From Deltaproteobacteria bacterium (GTDB lineage Bacteria; Desulfobacterota; Desulfobacteria; Desulfobacterales; SURF-15): a stretch of 16,039 nucleotides of DNA. The notes under the pieces were generated by a model that worked only from the letters and a program-made list of their open reading frames with translations, was not told the DNA's origin and made no database searches. Below, in pieces: positions 1 through 7,227 of the stretch; position 1 is the first letter of the stretch; every line of letters begins with the position of its first letter. The stretch covers positions 1 to 16,039 of the forward strand of contig JAHEHB010000076.1 of NCBI GenBank assembly GCA_024644775.1. Reading direction: 5' to 3'. Made by a program: the position numbers and the translations under genes.

Positions 1-159
1 AAAACTCCTTACAAAGTGACATTCGTAGCGTTTGCTCACCCCGAATAGGTTTCCCGTTTCAATAATCCCCTTGATACATTGCGTTAAACGTAATACCCTT
101 TGCACCTGATAAAATTATTTGCCTGTTGAGAAACCAGAAAATTATTTAACAGGGTCGAA

Positions 160-819
160 GTGATATCTGAAAATAAATCAGCGCCACTGATAAAAAAAAC
201 CTTTTCACTGGGTTTAAAATATATATGTGATAGTGATCCCGATCTGGCACAAGTACTGACGACACTGGGCCCACCTCCGATGTGGGCGCGTGATCCGGGA
301 TTTCCCACTCTTATACACATTATTTTGGAGCAACAGGTTTCCTTGGCATCCGCCAAGGCAGCTTATGATCGCCTTCTAGCGGCAATCTCCCCGCTCACCC
401 CCGATCGGTTCCTCGAATTGGATGATGATAGACTAAAGGCGATCGGGTTTAGCCGCCAAAAAGCCGCTTATGGCCGCAACCTAGCCGGAGCGATTGTCGA
501 CGGACATCTCAACCTGAATAGGCTTGATGCGATGGACGACATGACTGTGCAGTCTGAGCTTACCAAGGTCAAGGGTATCGGCCCCTGGACTGCGAATATT
601 TATCTACTGATGGTTCTTCGCCGGCCGGATATCTGGCCGAAAGAGGATCTTGCATTGGCCGTTGCCGCCCAAAAGGTTAAACGACTAAAGTCTCGCCCGA
701 CTCCAAAAGAACTCGATATCCTCAGCACGAACTGGAAACCTTGGAGAGCCGTCGCCGCACGACTACTATGGCATTATTATTTGAGCAACGCCTGTTTGAG
801 TCCCAAAGTTACAAAATAG
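160..819 (+). CDS. HhH-GPD DNA-3-methyladenine glycosylase (AlkA-like)
   Basis: A 219-aa base-excision-repair glycosylase expected to remove alkylated purines from DNA. The sequence shows the HhH-GPD layout: an N-terminal helix with LEQQVSLASA (about residues 56-65), the helix-hairpin-helix motif KVKGIGPWTA (136-145) and the downstream acidic residue in WPKEDLAL (D163), which corresponds to the catalytic Asp of the family. No C-terminal four-Cys iron-sulphur loop is present, which separates it from the Nth/MutY branch. It is shorter than E. coli AlkA (about 282 aa) and lacks that enzyme's N-terminal domain, as many bacterial single-domain AlkA homologues do. The start is GTG at 160, with a weak AGGG six bases upstream. 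No better ATG lies upstream in frame. Its last 43 bp overlap the end of the opposite-strand glycosyltransferase gene. Family assignment is firm; exact substrate range is inference. Confidence 0.9.
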   Translation: MISENKSAPLIKKTFSLGLKYICDSDPDLAQVLTTLGPPPMWARDPGFPTLIHIILEQQVSLASAKAAYDRLLAAISPLTPDRFLELDDDRLKAIGFSRQKAAYGRNLAGAIVDGHLNLNRLDAMDDMTVQSELTKVKGIGPWTANIYLLMVLRRPDIWPKEDLALAVAAQKVKRLKSRPTPKELDILSTNWKPWRAVAARLLWHYYLSNACLSPKVTK

Positions 820-2210
820 ACAAATCCCATTATGAATATTGCAAGGAAGGGAAATATGTGGAATGCGGTTGTTCGAATACAATAAAGAAAAATCATCAAT
901 AAATAGATTAGAAAGAAAACTTCCACACAAAACAGGGGCAGTCGCTTGATGCGATATACATTGCGTTTCCAGGGGTCTTTTTTTACGGTTACATTGTATT
1001 TGGGCGTTCGAACAAAGACGGCCGTGTTTGAAAAAAATCCCTCCAGCACTGCGCGGGAATTATTGATACAAAGCCCGATGCCGACAGCCATCAACAATGG
1101 AATATCTTTTATGCTGCGGATAAGATACCATAGGGATGATTCCCATGCCGCAACGATGTAGAAAATAATTACGGAGATAAATGAAAATAACAAAACCGAT
1201 TTGAATAGATACAATGTCAGCCAGGATGTGTTTTTCAGCACATGGGGCATCAACAACATCATAGAGGGCAGGACAAGGTACATTACATTTGCCAGCATAT
1301 GAAATGCCCCTTCAATCTTAATAGACCATGGCAGACTCGACCTGAAAAGAGATGGAAGGATTTTTCTGGCGGTCTGAATACCCCCTTTTGCCCAGCGATG
1401 TTGTTGAGATTTAAATGCGGATAATTCGATGGGCAGTTCTGCAGGAACCTTAATGTCCGGCAAGTATAAAAATTTCCATCCTTTCATCTGGGCGCGATAA
1501 CTTAAATCCATATCCTCGGTAAGGGTATCATATTGCCATCCGCCGCTGTCGGTGATACACCTTTTGCGCCACATCCCGGCGGTTCCATTAAAGTTAAAAA
1601 AGCGTCCGGATCGGTTGCGGGCAAAATGTTCGATATGAAAGTGACCATCTAGAAACAATGCCTGGATACGGGTTAAAAGAGAAAAGTTGCGATTCACATG
1701 ATCCCAACAAAATTGAACCATGCCGAGTTTGGAATCGCATAAATACAACAGGGCCTTTTCCAAAATATTCGGCTGGGGAATAAAGTCTGCATCAAAAATC
1801 AGGATCCACTCCCCCTTGGCTGATGACAAACCATGTTGAAGCGCCCCGGCCTTATACCCCATTCGAGAAAGTCGGCGAATCACGTGAATCGAGTAGCCCT
1901 GTTTGCGTTTTTTTTCTACAATCGTATCGATCAGCTGGCGGGTCGTATCATCCGAATCATCCAAGACCTGAATGTCAAGCAGGTGGCGAGGATATTGGAT
2001 ATTGCATACCGCATCGATCAATCGTCCCACGACATATCGTTCATTGTATATTGGTAACTGAATCGTAACATGCGGTCGATAATTCGACGCCTCAGGCGGC
2101 AGGGTGTATTTTTCCTTATGTTTGAACCATAAGTATATTCCCATCAAAAAGAGGCGGTGAAACCCAAACAAACCGCACATAAACGCAATTAAGAACCAAA
2201 ACGCTTCCAT
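777..2210 (-). CDS. Membrane GT2 glycosyltransferase, cellulose-synthase-like
   Basis: A 477-aa processive-type family 2 glycosyltransferase anchored in the inner membrane, expected to polymerise a beta-linked glycan from a nucleotide sugar. One N-terminal membrane helix (about 3-25) is followed by a cytosolic GT-A domain with the expected motifs: LDDSDD (83-88), FDADF (139-143, metal-binding DxD), TLTEDMDLS (229-237, catalytic Asp region) and QQHRW (269-273, the QxxRW acceptor or processivity motif). Four or five hydrophobic segments follow from about residue 300 to the end. The length and the GTAGMWRK and WAKGG segments fit bacterial homologues resembling CslA/CslC glucan or mannan synthases. 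There is no PilZ domain, so direct c-di-GMP control is not evident. The start ATG has no clear Shine-Dalgarno sequence. It follows the sugar permease genes by 153 bp and could share their transcript. The polymer made is unknown. Confidence 0.88.
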   Translation of the reverse strand: MEAFWFLIAFMCGLFGFHRLFLMGIYLWFKHKEKYTLPPEASNYRPHVTIQLPIYNERYVVGRLIDAVCNIQYPRHLLDIQVLDDSDDTTRQLIDTIVEKKRKQGYSIHVIRRLSRMGYKAGALQHGLSSAKGEWILIFDADFIPQPNILEKALLYLCDSKLGMVQFCWDHVNRNFSLLTRIQALFLDGHFHIEHFARNRSGRFFNFNGTAGMWRKRCITDSGGWQYDTLTEDMDLSYRAQMKGWKFLYLPDIKVPAELPIELSAFKSQQHRWAKGGIQTARKILPSLFRSSLPWSIKIEGAFHMLANVMYLVLPSMMLLMPHVLKNTSWLTLYLFKSVLLFSFISVIIFYIVAAWESSLWYLIRSIKDIPLLMAVGIGLCINNSRAVLEGFFSNTAVFVRTPKYNVTVKKDPWKRNVYRIKRLPLFCVEVFFLIYLLMIFLYCIRTTAFHIFPFLAIFIMGFVYFVTLGLKQALLK

Positions 2211-2363
2211 TTTTTGTTTATTCTAAATTGAAAGTAAAAATAACTGTTTCAGCAATAATTTCAGGCAGAATCACCGCTTATGTGGATACATTCAAATTTT
2301 TAGTCGGCAGAAATCAGAATTCCTGTCACATTAATTTTAGATTATGCAAAGATTTTTAATAGA

Positions 2364-3194
2364 CTAACCTTTCAGCCCGCCAAAGGTCAATCCATGAACA
2401 ATGTACCGTTGCACCCAAAAGACTAAGGCAAGAACCGGCAAGGTGATAAGCGTCGCAGCCGCAGAAAGTCCCCCCCAGTTAATGGCATCGTATGACATAA
2501 AATTATAAACGGCTACAGGGAGGGTGCGCGTTTTGTTTCCGGCCAATATTAAGGAGAACATAAAATTGTTCCATGAAAAAATAAAGCTTAAGATCGATGT
2601 TGCGATAATACCCGGCTTGACCAATGGCAGGCAAACACGCAGAAAGGATCCGAATATGCTGCACCCGTCAATCATTGCGGCATCCTCCAGGTCTTTCGGT
2701 ATATCCTCAAAGAAACTGATCATTACCCATATGATAAGCGGCATGCCAACAATAAGATGAGATAAAATGAGAGAAAGATAGGTGTCAACCAAACCGATTT
2801 TCCGGAAAAACAGATACCAGGGAACAAGGAGGCTAATTCCGGGTATCACACGAGCGATGAGAATACCCACCGCAAGCTTCTGCAGCCGCCAACGTGCGAT
2901 GGCATAAGCCGCCGGCAGACCGGCAATCAGGCCCAATAGCGTAGTGCCGACAGCCACAATCATACTGTTTAGCGTGTATTGCAGAAACGGATTTTGCCGC
3001 CATGCTTCAATATAGTTCTCAAATGTCGGTTTGAAAATCCAAACCGGTGGATAGGCGGTTGCCATAATCGGCGTTTTAAAAGAGGTGAGCAACATCCAGA
3101 AAAAAACAAAAACGGCAGGAATCATCACAAGGAGGAGTGTTACATAAAACGTGGTATTTTTGAATATTCTAATTTGGTTAACATTCATTGCCAT
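2364..3194 (-). CDS. Carbohydrate ABC transporter permease, MalG-type (CUT1)
   Basis: A 276-aa inner-membrane permease with about six hydrophobic segments. The cytoplasmic EAA loop that docks onto the ATPase is visible at about 166-194 (DIPKDLEDAAMIDG, ending in LPLVKPG), a strong signature of binding-protein-dependent permeases. The C-terminal GLTFGGLKG closely resembles the GLTAGAVKG ending of MalG-type subunits, and FSWNNFMFSLIL is also typical. It lies 30 bp downstream of the MalF-type gene and would form the heterodimeric channel with it. A second in-frame ATG lies two codons inside the chosen start; neither has a strong ribosome binding site. The substrate cannot be read from the sequence; sugar, polyol or glycerol-phosphate-like compounds are all handled by this family. 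Confidence 0.93.
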   Translation of the reverse strand: MAMNVNQIRIFKNTTFYVTLLLVMIPAVFVFFWMLLTSFKTPIMATAYPPVWIFKPTFENYIEAWRQNPFLQYTLNSMIVAVGTTLLGLIAGLPAAYAIARWRLQKLAVGILIARVIPGISLLVPWYLFFRKIGLVDTYLSLILSHLIVGMPLIIWVMISFFEDIPKDLEDAAMIDGCSIFGSFLRVCLPLVKPGIIATSILSFIFSWNNFMFSLILAGNKTRTLPVAVYNFMSYDAINWGGLSAAATLITLPVLALVFWVQRYIVHGLTFGGLKG

Positions 3195-3224
3195 TCGATT
3201 TTCCGCACCCCGATTTATTTCACT

Positions 3225-4172
3225 TTAATAATCAATTAAGGATTGGCGACGGTATTTAATGAGCACCAGGGCGACTCCCAAAACGATCGCTAAAAAGATC
3301 ACAATCAACGCTGAGGCATAACCCAAATGGAAGTAATCAAACGCTTGCTGGAATATGTAGAGGTTTAGTGTTTCGGATGCCGTGCCCGGACCTCCTGACG
3401 TAATAACCATGATGGAGTCGAAGGTTTTGAGACAGTCGATGGCCCGAAAAAGAATCGCAACCATTAATGTGGGGCGAAGCAGCGGTAAGGTAATTCTCCA
3501 AAACATCTGCCAGTTGTTTGCGCCATCAATGCGAGCTGCTTCATACGGTTCAACGGGCAAAGCAGCCAGACCCGCTGTAGTGATCAGCGTGATCAGCGGT
3601 ACCCATTGCCACGTATCAACCATGACCAGTGACGGTATTACCCATGTATCTGTACCGACCCAATCCAGGGGGCCCAAATTCAGAAAACTGAGGAAGTAAT
3701 TGAGTACGCCCAGGCTGGGGTTGAACATCATCATCCATACCAGCGATATCGCCACCGGTGTTGCCACCATCGGTAAGAGTGAGAGGGTACGAATAAGTCC
3801 TTTCCCCATGAAGTGACGGTTGAAAAGCACGGCCAATGAGACCCCAATAATGGTCTGTGCACATACCCCAAGAATGGTGTAAAGAAATGTCCGGAAAATC
3901 GCCCAGCTAAAGCGCCCCATCTCCAAGTCGGTATCACGGGCTATGATTTCAATATAATTGCGAAGACCCACGAATTTGGGTTGCGACAGGCTGGAGACAA
4001 ACCATTCGTGCACGCTCATAAAGAGTGTGTAAGACAGGGGCATAATGATCATGAAAAAAATAATGAATGCGGCTGGGGCCATAAAGAGTATCCAGCCGTG
4101 ATTTTTCATGGTGAACCCTTCTTTCCACCTACTAAAAAAGGGTTTTGTTACAGCGAGACTTGCATCTACCAT
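3225..4172 (-). CDS. Carbohydrate ABC transporter permease, MalF/UgpA-type (CUT1)
   Basis: A 315-aa permease subunit with six predicted hydrophobic segments, starting at about residue 27. The EAA loop is clear at 208-234 (VEPYEAARIDGANNWQMFW, then ITLPLLRPTL). The family-typical GGPGTASETLNLYIFQQAF is at 260-278. It pairs with the MalG-type subunit downstream and receives substrate from the binding protein encoded upstream. Two starts are plausible: the ATG at 4172, with AAGG seven bases upstream, and an in-frame ATG at 4109 (residue 22), with AAGGG six bases upstream. The latter places the start just before the first membrane helix. The longer form is given. A 115-bp gap with a strong stem-loop separates it from the binding-protein gene. 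Confidence 0.93.
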   Translation of the reverse strand: MVDASLAVTKPFFSRWKEGFTMKNHGWILFMAPAAFIIFFMIIMPLSYTLFMSVHEWFVSSLSQPKFVGLRNYIEIIARDTDLEMGRFSWAIFRTFLYTILGVCAQTIIGVSLAVLFNRHFMGKGLIRTLSLLPMVATPVAISLVWMMMFNPSLGVLNYFLSFLNLGPLDWVGTDTWVIPSLVMVDTWQWVPLITLITTAGLAALPVEPYEAARIDGANNWQMFWRITLPLLRPTLMVAILFRAIDCLKTFDSIMVITSGGPGTASETLNLYIFQQAFDYFHLGYASALIVIFLAIVLGVALVLIKYRRQSLIDY

Positions 4173-4216
4173 CGGTGTACCTTGCTGATTGTGTAATACG
4201 ATTCAGGCGAAAGGAG

Positions 4217-4252
4217 GGAAGGTCGGAGCATCCAATTTTGTTCCGACCTTCC
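4217..4252 (-). other. Intercistronic stem-loop between binding-protein and permease genes
   Basis: The arms GGAAGGTCGGA (4217-4227) and TCCGACCTTCC (4242-4252) are a perfect 11-bp inverted repeat around a 14-nt loop. It lies just 3' of the solute-binding-protein stop codon on the transcribed (minus) strand. No run of T follows on that strand (CCCTCCTTTCGCC), so it is not a classical intrinsic terminator. In mal-type operons such structures protect the upstream mRNA from 3' exonucleases and keep binding protein in excess over permease. That role is inferred here. Confidence 0.75.
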
Positions 4253-4287
4253 GCCTTCGCTGACTGTGTAAAGATAGAAATGTTAAC

Positions 4288-5598
4288 TTATTTCGATTTT
4301 CGAATCGACTCTTTCAACAGATAGTCTGCTTTTTTGATGGCTTTATCAACGTCTTTGCCGAGGATACCCGCTACGATGGCATCCCCCACAATATCGCGAG
4401 ACTCGGCCACGTTATTGACCTGGGGCAGCCCGGGTTCACCAATTTTCAGATAGGCTTTGGCAGTTTCATACCAATCGGCCGGCATACCGGCTTTGCTGTA
4501 GTCCAAAGTCTCCCAGGCACTCGTTCTACCGGTAACACACATACCGGAATGAAGCAGCCGAGCAAGCATTTTCTTACCACTCGCCCATTGAACGAAATAC
4601 CAGGCGGCTTCCTTCTTCTTGGACCCTGTGTAAACGGTCCAGCCATTTCCATACAACGGGGGACGCTGTGTTCCCCGGGGTCCCGGTGGAATAAGCATAT
4701 AACCGACTTTACCGGCGATTTTGCTCTTTTTCGGATCCTCAAACTGGCTGGCAAAACCCGCCCCGTCTGAATACATCGCTACCTTGTCTTGCATAAAGAA
4801 ATCGAGGCATTCAAACCAGTGCCAGTTTGCCACGCCCGGAGGACCGTAGTTGCTCAGCATCTTGCCATACCACTCAATCGCTTCTTTGAACGGTGGTGCC
4901 ATCAAATTTGTCGTGCCGTCAGGTTTCATATAATGACCGTCGTAGTTGAAGAAATAGGGGTCAAACTGTGTCACATTGGCATGACGCTTACCCCGGGCCA
5001 CGAAACCGTAGAAATTGGGTTTGTCGGTAAACGCTTTGGCGATTTTTTCCATATCAGCCAGACTCTTGGGTAGAGAAATTCCTTTCTCCTTGAACAGGTC
5101 TTTGCGATAGAAAAGGATCGTCCCATCGATGGCCACCGGCATCATCCATTGTTTACCTTTATAAGTTACCGATTTTACAGCGCCTTCATTGAAATCGGAG
5201 TATTCAAATTCCGGGGCGGTAATTTCCTTGTTTTCCAGAAACTGGCTCATATCGCTGGACCAACCCGCATCAGCGAACTTCACTCTTTCCATATGAATCG
5301 CTTCATTGAATGCATCCACGTCACTCGCTCCTGAAGCAAATTCCACCGCGATCTTCTTCCGGCGCTGATCTTCCGGATAGACCTCATAATTGACTTTAAT
5401 ACCGGTCATCTCCTCAAACTCAGGTAAGTGTTTACGATACGCATCCGCCATGGGCGCCTTGGAAACCATCACGCGGATCTCCGTTCCCGCATATTTTTTC
5501 CAATCAAAAGCAGAGACTGGAGCCACCAATAAACAAAACAGCAGCGCCGATACGATTGACAACATCAGTAGCCTAACCGAACATTTTTTTTGAATCAT
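4288..5598 (-). CDS. Periplasmic sugar ABC transporter solute-binding protein (SBP_bac_1)
   Basis: A 436-aa extracellular solute-binding protein, first gene of the importer operon. It has a Sec signal peptide: a basic start (MIQKK), a hydrophobic core at about 9-26 and a signal-peptidase-I-like site after VSA (residue 30). The Cys in the core is not in a lipobox, so a soluble periplasmic protein is expected. The mature chain has the alternating hydrophobic and aromatic-rich pattern of family 1 binding proteins, including FYRKDLFKEKGI near 165-180 and the C-terminal-lobe segment YGNGWTVYTGSKKKEAAWYF. The start is well supported: GAAAGGAG at 5606-5613 on the minus strand lies 7 nt from the ATG. 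The ligand is unknown. The promoter should lie within or next to the 720-bp gene-free stretch upstream, which carries an inserted repeat element. Confidence 0.93.
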   Translation of the reverse strand: MIQKKCSVRLLMLSIVSALLFCLLVAPVSAFDWKKYAGTEIRVMVSKAPMADAYRKHLPEFEEMTGIKVNYEVYPEDQRRKKIAVEFASGASDVDAFNEAIHMERVKFADAGWSSDMSQFLENKEITAPEFEYSDFNEGAVKSVTYKGKQWMMPVAIDGTILFYRKDLFKEKGISLPKSLADMEKIAKAFTDKPNFYGFVARGKRHANVTQFDPYFFNYDGHYMKPDGTTNLMAPPFKEAIEWYGKMLSNYGPPGVANWHWFECLDFFMQDKVAMYSDGAGFASQFEDPKKSKIAGKVGYMLIPPGPRGTQRPPLYGNGWTVYTGSKKKEAAWYFVQWASGKKMLARLLHSGMCVTGRTSAWETLDYSKAGMPADWYETAKAYLKIGEPGLPQVNNVAESRDIVGDAIVAGILGKDVDKAIKKADYLLKESIRKSK

Positions 5599-5768
5599 GG
5601 ATATTCTCCTTTCTGTTATGGGTTAACGAAAATTTACTGAAAAGAATTGAAAACCAATTTTTCTCCCGGTACCCAAAGGATCACGACTGGTGATTGAATT
5701 GAACGATAAAAGGCTACGGTTCTATAACCAAAACAAAGGTAAGACCGATTTTATTCCCCCTCCCTCAA

Positions 5769-5789
5769 TCCCTCCCGCGCGGGGAGGGA
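5769..5789. repeat. GC-rich palindrome inside the element
   Basis: TCCCTCCC (5769-5776) and GGGAGGGA (5782-5789) form an 8-bp perfect stem around GCGCG. It is not followed by a T-tract on either strand, so it is recorded as a repeat rather than a terminator. Similar CCCTCCC/GGGAGGG hairpins occur widely in intergenic DNA of metagenomic bacteria, as recalled rather than checked. Confidence 0.6.
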
Positions 5790-5919
5790 AGTTCTAGCTC
5801 CTCCCCTGGACTGGCTTCCCCTTACCCACACTTGACACAGTGGGTGCTTCGGAGGTGCTTGTAACTATTTGAACACATTTAATAACGAATCCTCCAAAGG
5901 CGAACAAGTATCGAACAAT

Positions 5920-5977
5920 AAACCGCAGAATCATGAAGTTTTTACTTCGACATTCCTTGTTCTACATTCTGCGGTTT
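5920..5977. repeat. Nested palindrome, REP-like
   Basis: The outer arms AAACCGCAGAAT (5920-5931) and ATTCTGCGGTTT (5966-5977) are a perfect 12-bp inverted repeat. Inside lies a second hairpin, GAAGT-TTTT-ACTTC (5935-5948). A further pair, GAACAAG (5902-5908) and CTTGTTC (5956-5962), could form a competing fold. The position is near the centre of the 395-bp element. I recognise the style of the sequence (GAAGT/ACTTC, CCGCAGAAT, GAACAAG) from dispersed intergenic repeats of Desulfobacterota-type genomes, but this has not been checked. Confidence 0.65.
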
Positions 5978-6072
5978 TAAAAATTTTATTTCAAAACAGC
6001 TGCTTACAGCTACCCCCTGTATCTAGTGTGTCCAAAGTTCAGCTGGACGGGGGAGGTTGGGTGGGGGTGTAT

Positions 6073-6100
6073 AAGGTGGAAAATTTCCACACCTTTTTTT
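6073..6100 (+). terminator. Terminator-like hairpin plus T-run at right end of the element
   Basis: GTGGAA/TTCCAC (6076-6081 and 6085-6090) forms a tight stem, and the flanking AAGG/CCTT can extend it past a small bulge. Seven T residues (6094-6100) follow on the plus strand. No plus-strand gene precedes it and the T-run is itself part of the terminal inverted repeat. It may be fortuitous, or it may block plus-strand transcription through the element. Confidence 0.3.
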
Positions 6101-6318
6101 GGTTATAGTTCCAAAAGATTATTGTATTACGTTTGTTATCGAATCTATACTGATCGCGAAATATATGCAATTTTGCGATGCGGTTCATTTTTATCACAAA
6201 AATTGTAACTGTGAAAAAATTTTTAGATTATGAATTTCTTAATGTCAAGCGAGAAGTTAGCTCGAAGCGCTTTATCCGCTTTTTTTCGATCCCCTTTCGT
6301 CAATCATTATGATAGAAT

Positions 6319-7191
6319 TCATCCATTCCTCTTGAGCAGTACGATCATTACCCCGGTTATCACTGCAATACCTCCCATAAACTGCTGCTGAGTGGGCGAT
6401 GTATTAAACAACAGAAGAGACCATAGAATCGCGGCAACGGGGGAGAGGGCTATCACGATTGCGTGAATACTTACCGTTAGGCGACGTAACGCTAAATAAT
6501 ATAATGAACGACTGATAACCACATCCACCGTCCCAACCAAGATAAGCAACAGCCAGGTTGTCGTATCGGGAAAAACCAAAGTTTGTCGTCCTATGGCGAA
6601 TAAGAAAAGGATACCGAAGGTGCAGAGTAGGCGGAAAAAAAAGAAATCGAAAAACGCCATCTGTTCACCATATCGTTTCGTGATTGCAGCATGCAGTGCA
6701 TACATAAATGCTGAGAGTAAGGCGAGAATAGAACCGAAACGAAGATAGTCTCCAGGCTGAAAGGTAATTGTGAACACGCCGCATACCGCAACAAAGGCTC
6801 CAACGGCCTGCAAGGGGCTCAACGTCTCTTTCATCCATAACAGGCCGAATCCGATACCGAAAAGAAGTGCGGTTCTACCGAGCATGGTGGCGGTACCGGG
6901 ATCGATAAATGCAACGACTTCATAATTGATATTTGTGCTCACCGCCACCAAAAATCCGATACCCAAAAAAAACCATATGTTTTGCTTCAACACATGAAAA
7001 TGCAGGCGTCTTCTAAATAGACAGAAAAGCCCGACTTCAACGGTTCCGATGGCCATTACATACATAGCGGATGTAGCGGGTGCGATGTACGGCAGCAGCA
7101 TCCGCGCAAAGACAAAGTGCAGGCTGTCTATGATCAAAAGGGATATAATGAGCAGGGGGCTGTTGTCGGAAATTCGTACACGCTCTGTCAT
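6319..7191 (-). CDS. EamA/DMT-superfamily permease
   Basis: A 290-aa polytopic inner-membrane protein with about ten hydrophobic segments, made of two repeated halves of roughly five helices (about 12-145 and 150-287). This is the drug/metabolite transporter EamA layout. The family-typical end of the first half is visible as WMKETLSPLQAVGAFVAVCGV, and the second half ends in a hydrophobic GGIAVITGVMIVLL helix followed by a short basic tail (KRNG). Members usually export amino acids, nucleosides or other small metabolites; the substrate here is unknown. It follows the dehydrogenase gene by 36 bp on the same strand, so the two are probably co-transcribed and the permease may move the dehydrogenase's substrate or product. 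The Shine-Dalgarno sequence is weak (AGG about 8 nt upstream). Confidence 0.88.
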   Translation of the reverse strand: MTERVRISDNSPLLIISLLIIDSLHFVFARMLLPYIAPATSAMYVMAIGTVEVGLFCLFRRRLHFHVLKQNIWFFLGIGFLVAVSTNINYEVVAFIDPGTATMLGRTALLFGIGFGLLWMKETLSPLQAVGAFVAVCGVFTITFQPGDYLRFGSILALLSAFMYALHAAITKRYGEQMAFFDFFFFRLLCTFGILFLFAIGRQTLVFPDTTTWLLLILVGTVDVVISRSLYYLALRRLTVSIHAIVIALSPVAAILWSLLLFNTSPTQQQFMGGIAVITGVMIVLLKRNG

Positions 7192-7227
7192 TTGTCAGCC
7201 TGTTTCGGTTAAGCTACCGGATTCCAT

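Larger units (their letters stand above)
5718..6112. mobile_element. MITE-like element with terminal inverted repeats
   Basis: The left end (5718-5740) and the reverse complement of the right end (6091-6112) share GG, two mismatched bases, then a perfect CTATAACCAAAA, then, after a one-base indel, AAAGGT. About 20 of 22 aligned positions match. The terminal repeats bound about 395 bp with no transposase or other gene. The subterminal zones are also related in inverted orientation: a C-rich block near 5755-5776 and a G-rich block near 6050-6068. No convincing target duplication was found; AAAAG occurs at 5708-5712 and directly after the right end at 6113-6117, but it is 5 nt away from the left arm. 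The features fit a non-autonomous miniature element mobilised by a transposase elsewhere. A purely structural repeat is the alternative. Confidence 0.6.
5599..6318. other. 720-bp gene-free stretch upstream of the ABC importer operon
   Basis: No convincing gene on either strand. The short frames at 5869-6108 and 6026-6208 run through palindromic repeats and have no ribosome binding site. The centre (5718-6112) is a repeat element described separately. 5599-5717 is AT-rich leader for the binding-protein gene, holding its ribosome binding site but no promoter pair I would defend. 6113-6318 is AT-rich. It contains a small AAGCG/CGCTT hairpin followed by T residues (6265-6286), oriented to terminate plus-strand transcription although the gene ending at 6319 is on the minus strand. 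Confidence 0.6.

Noticed and set aside
84..356. Minus-strand 90-codon frame overlapping the glycosylase start
   Set aside because: It lies antisense to a well-supported gene, has no ribosome binding site and shows no recognisable protein pattern.
6050..6068. G-rich run as a possible G-quadruplex
   Set aside because: Only three runs of three or more G are present, so a stable three-layer quadruplex is unlikely; the block is better explained as the subterminal part of the inverted-repeat element.
5869..6208. Plus-strand frames of 79 and 60 codons in the repeat element
   Set aside because: They run through palindromes and terminal repeats, lack ribosome binding sites and encode no recognisable domain.
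6265..6286. AAGCG/CGCTT hairpin with T-run as terminator of the EamA gene
   Set aside because: The T-run follows the stem on the plus strand, whereas the gene ending at 6319 is on the minus strand. The 5-bp stem is also weak.
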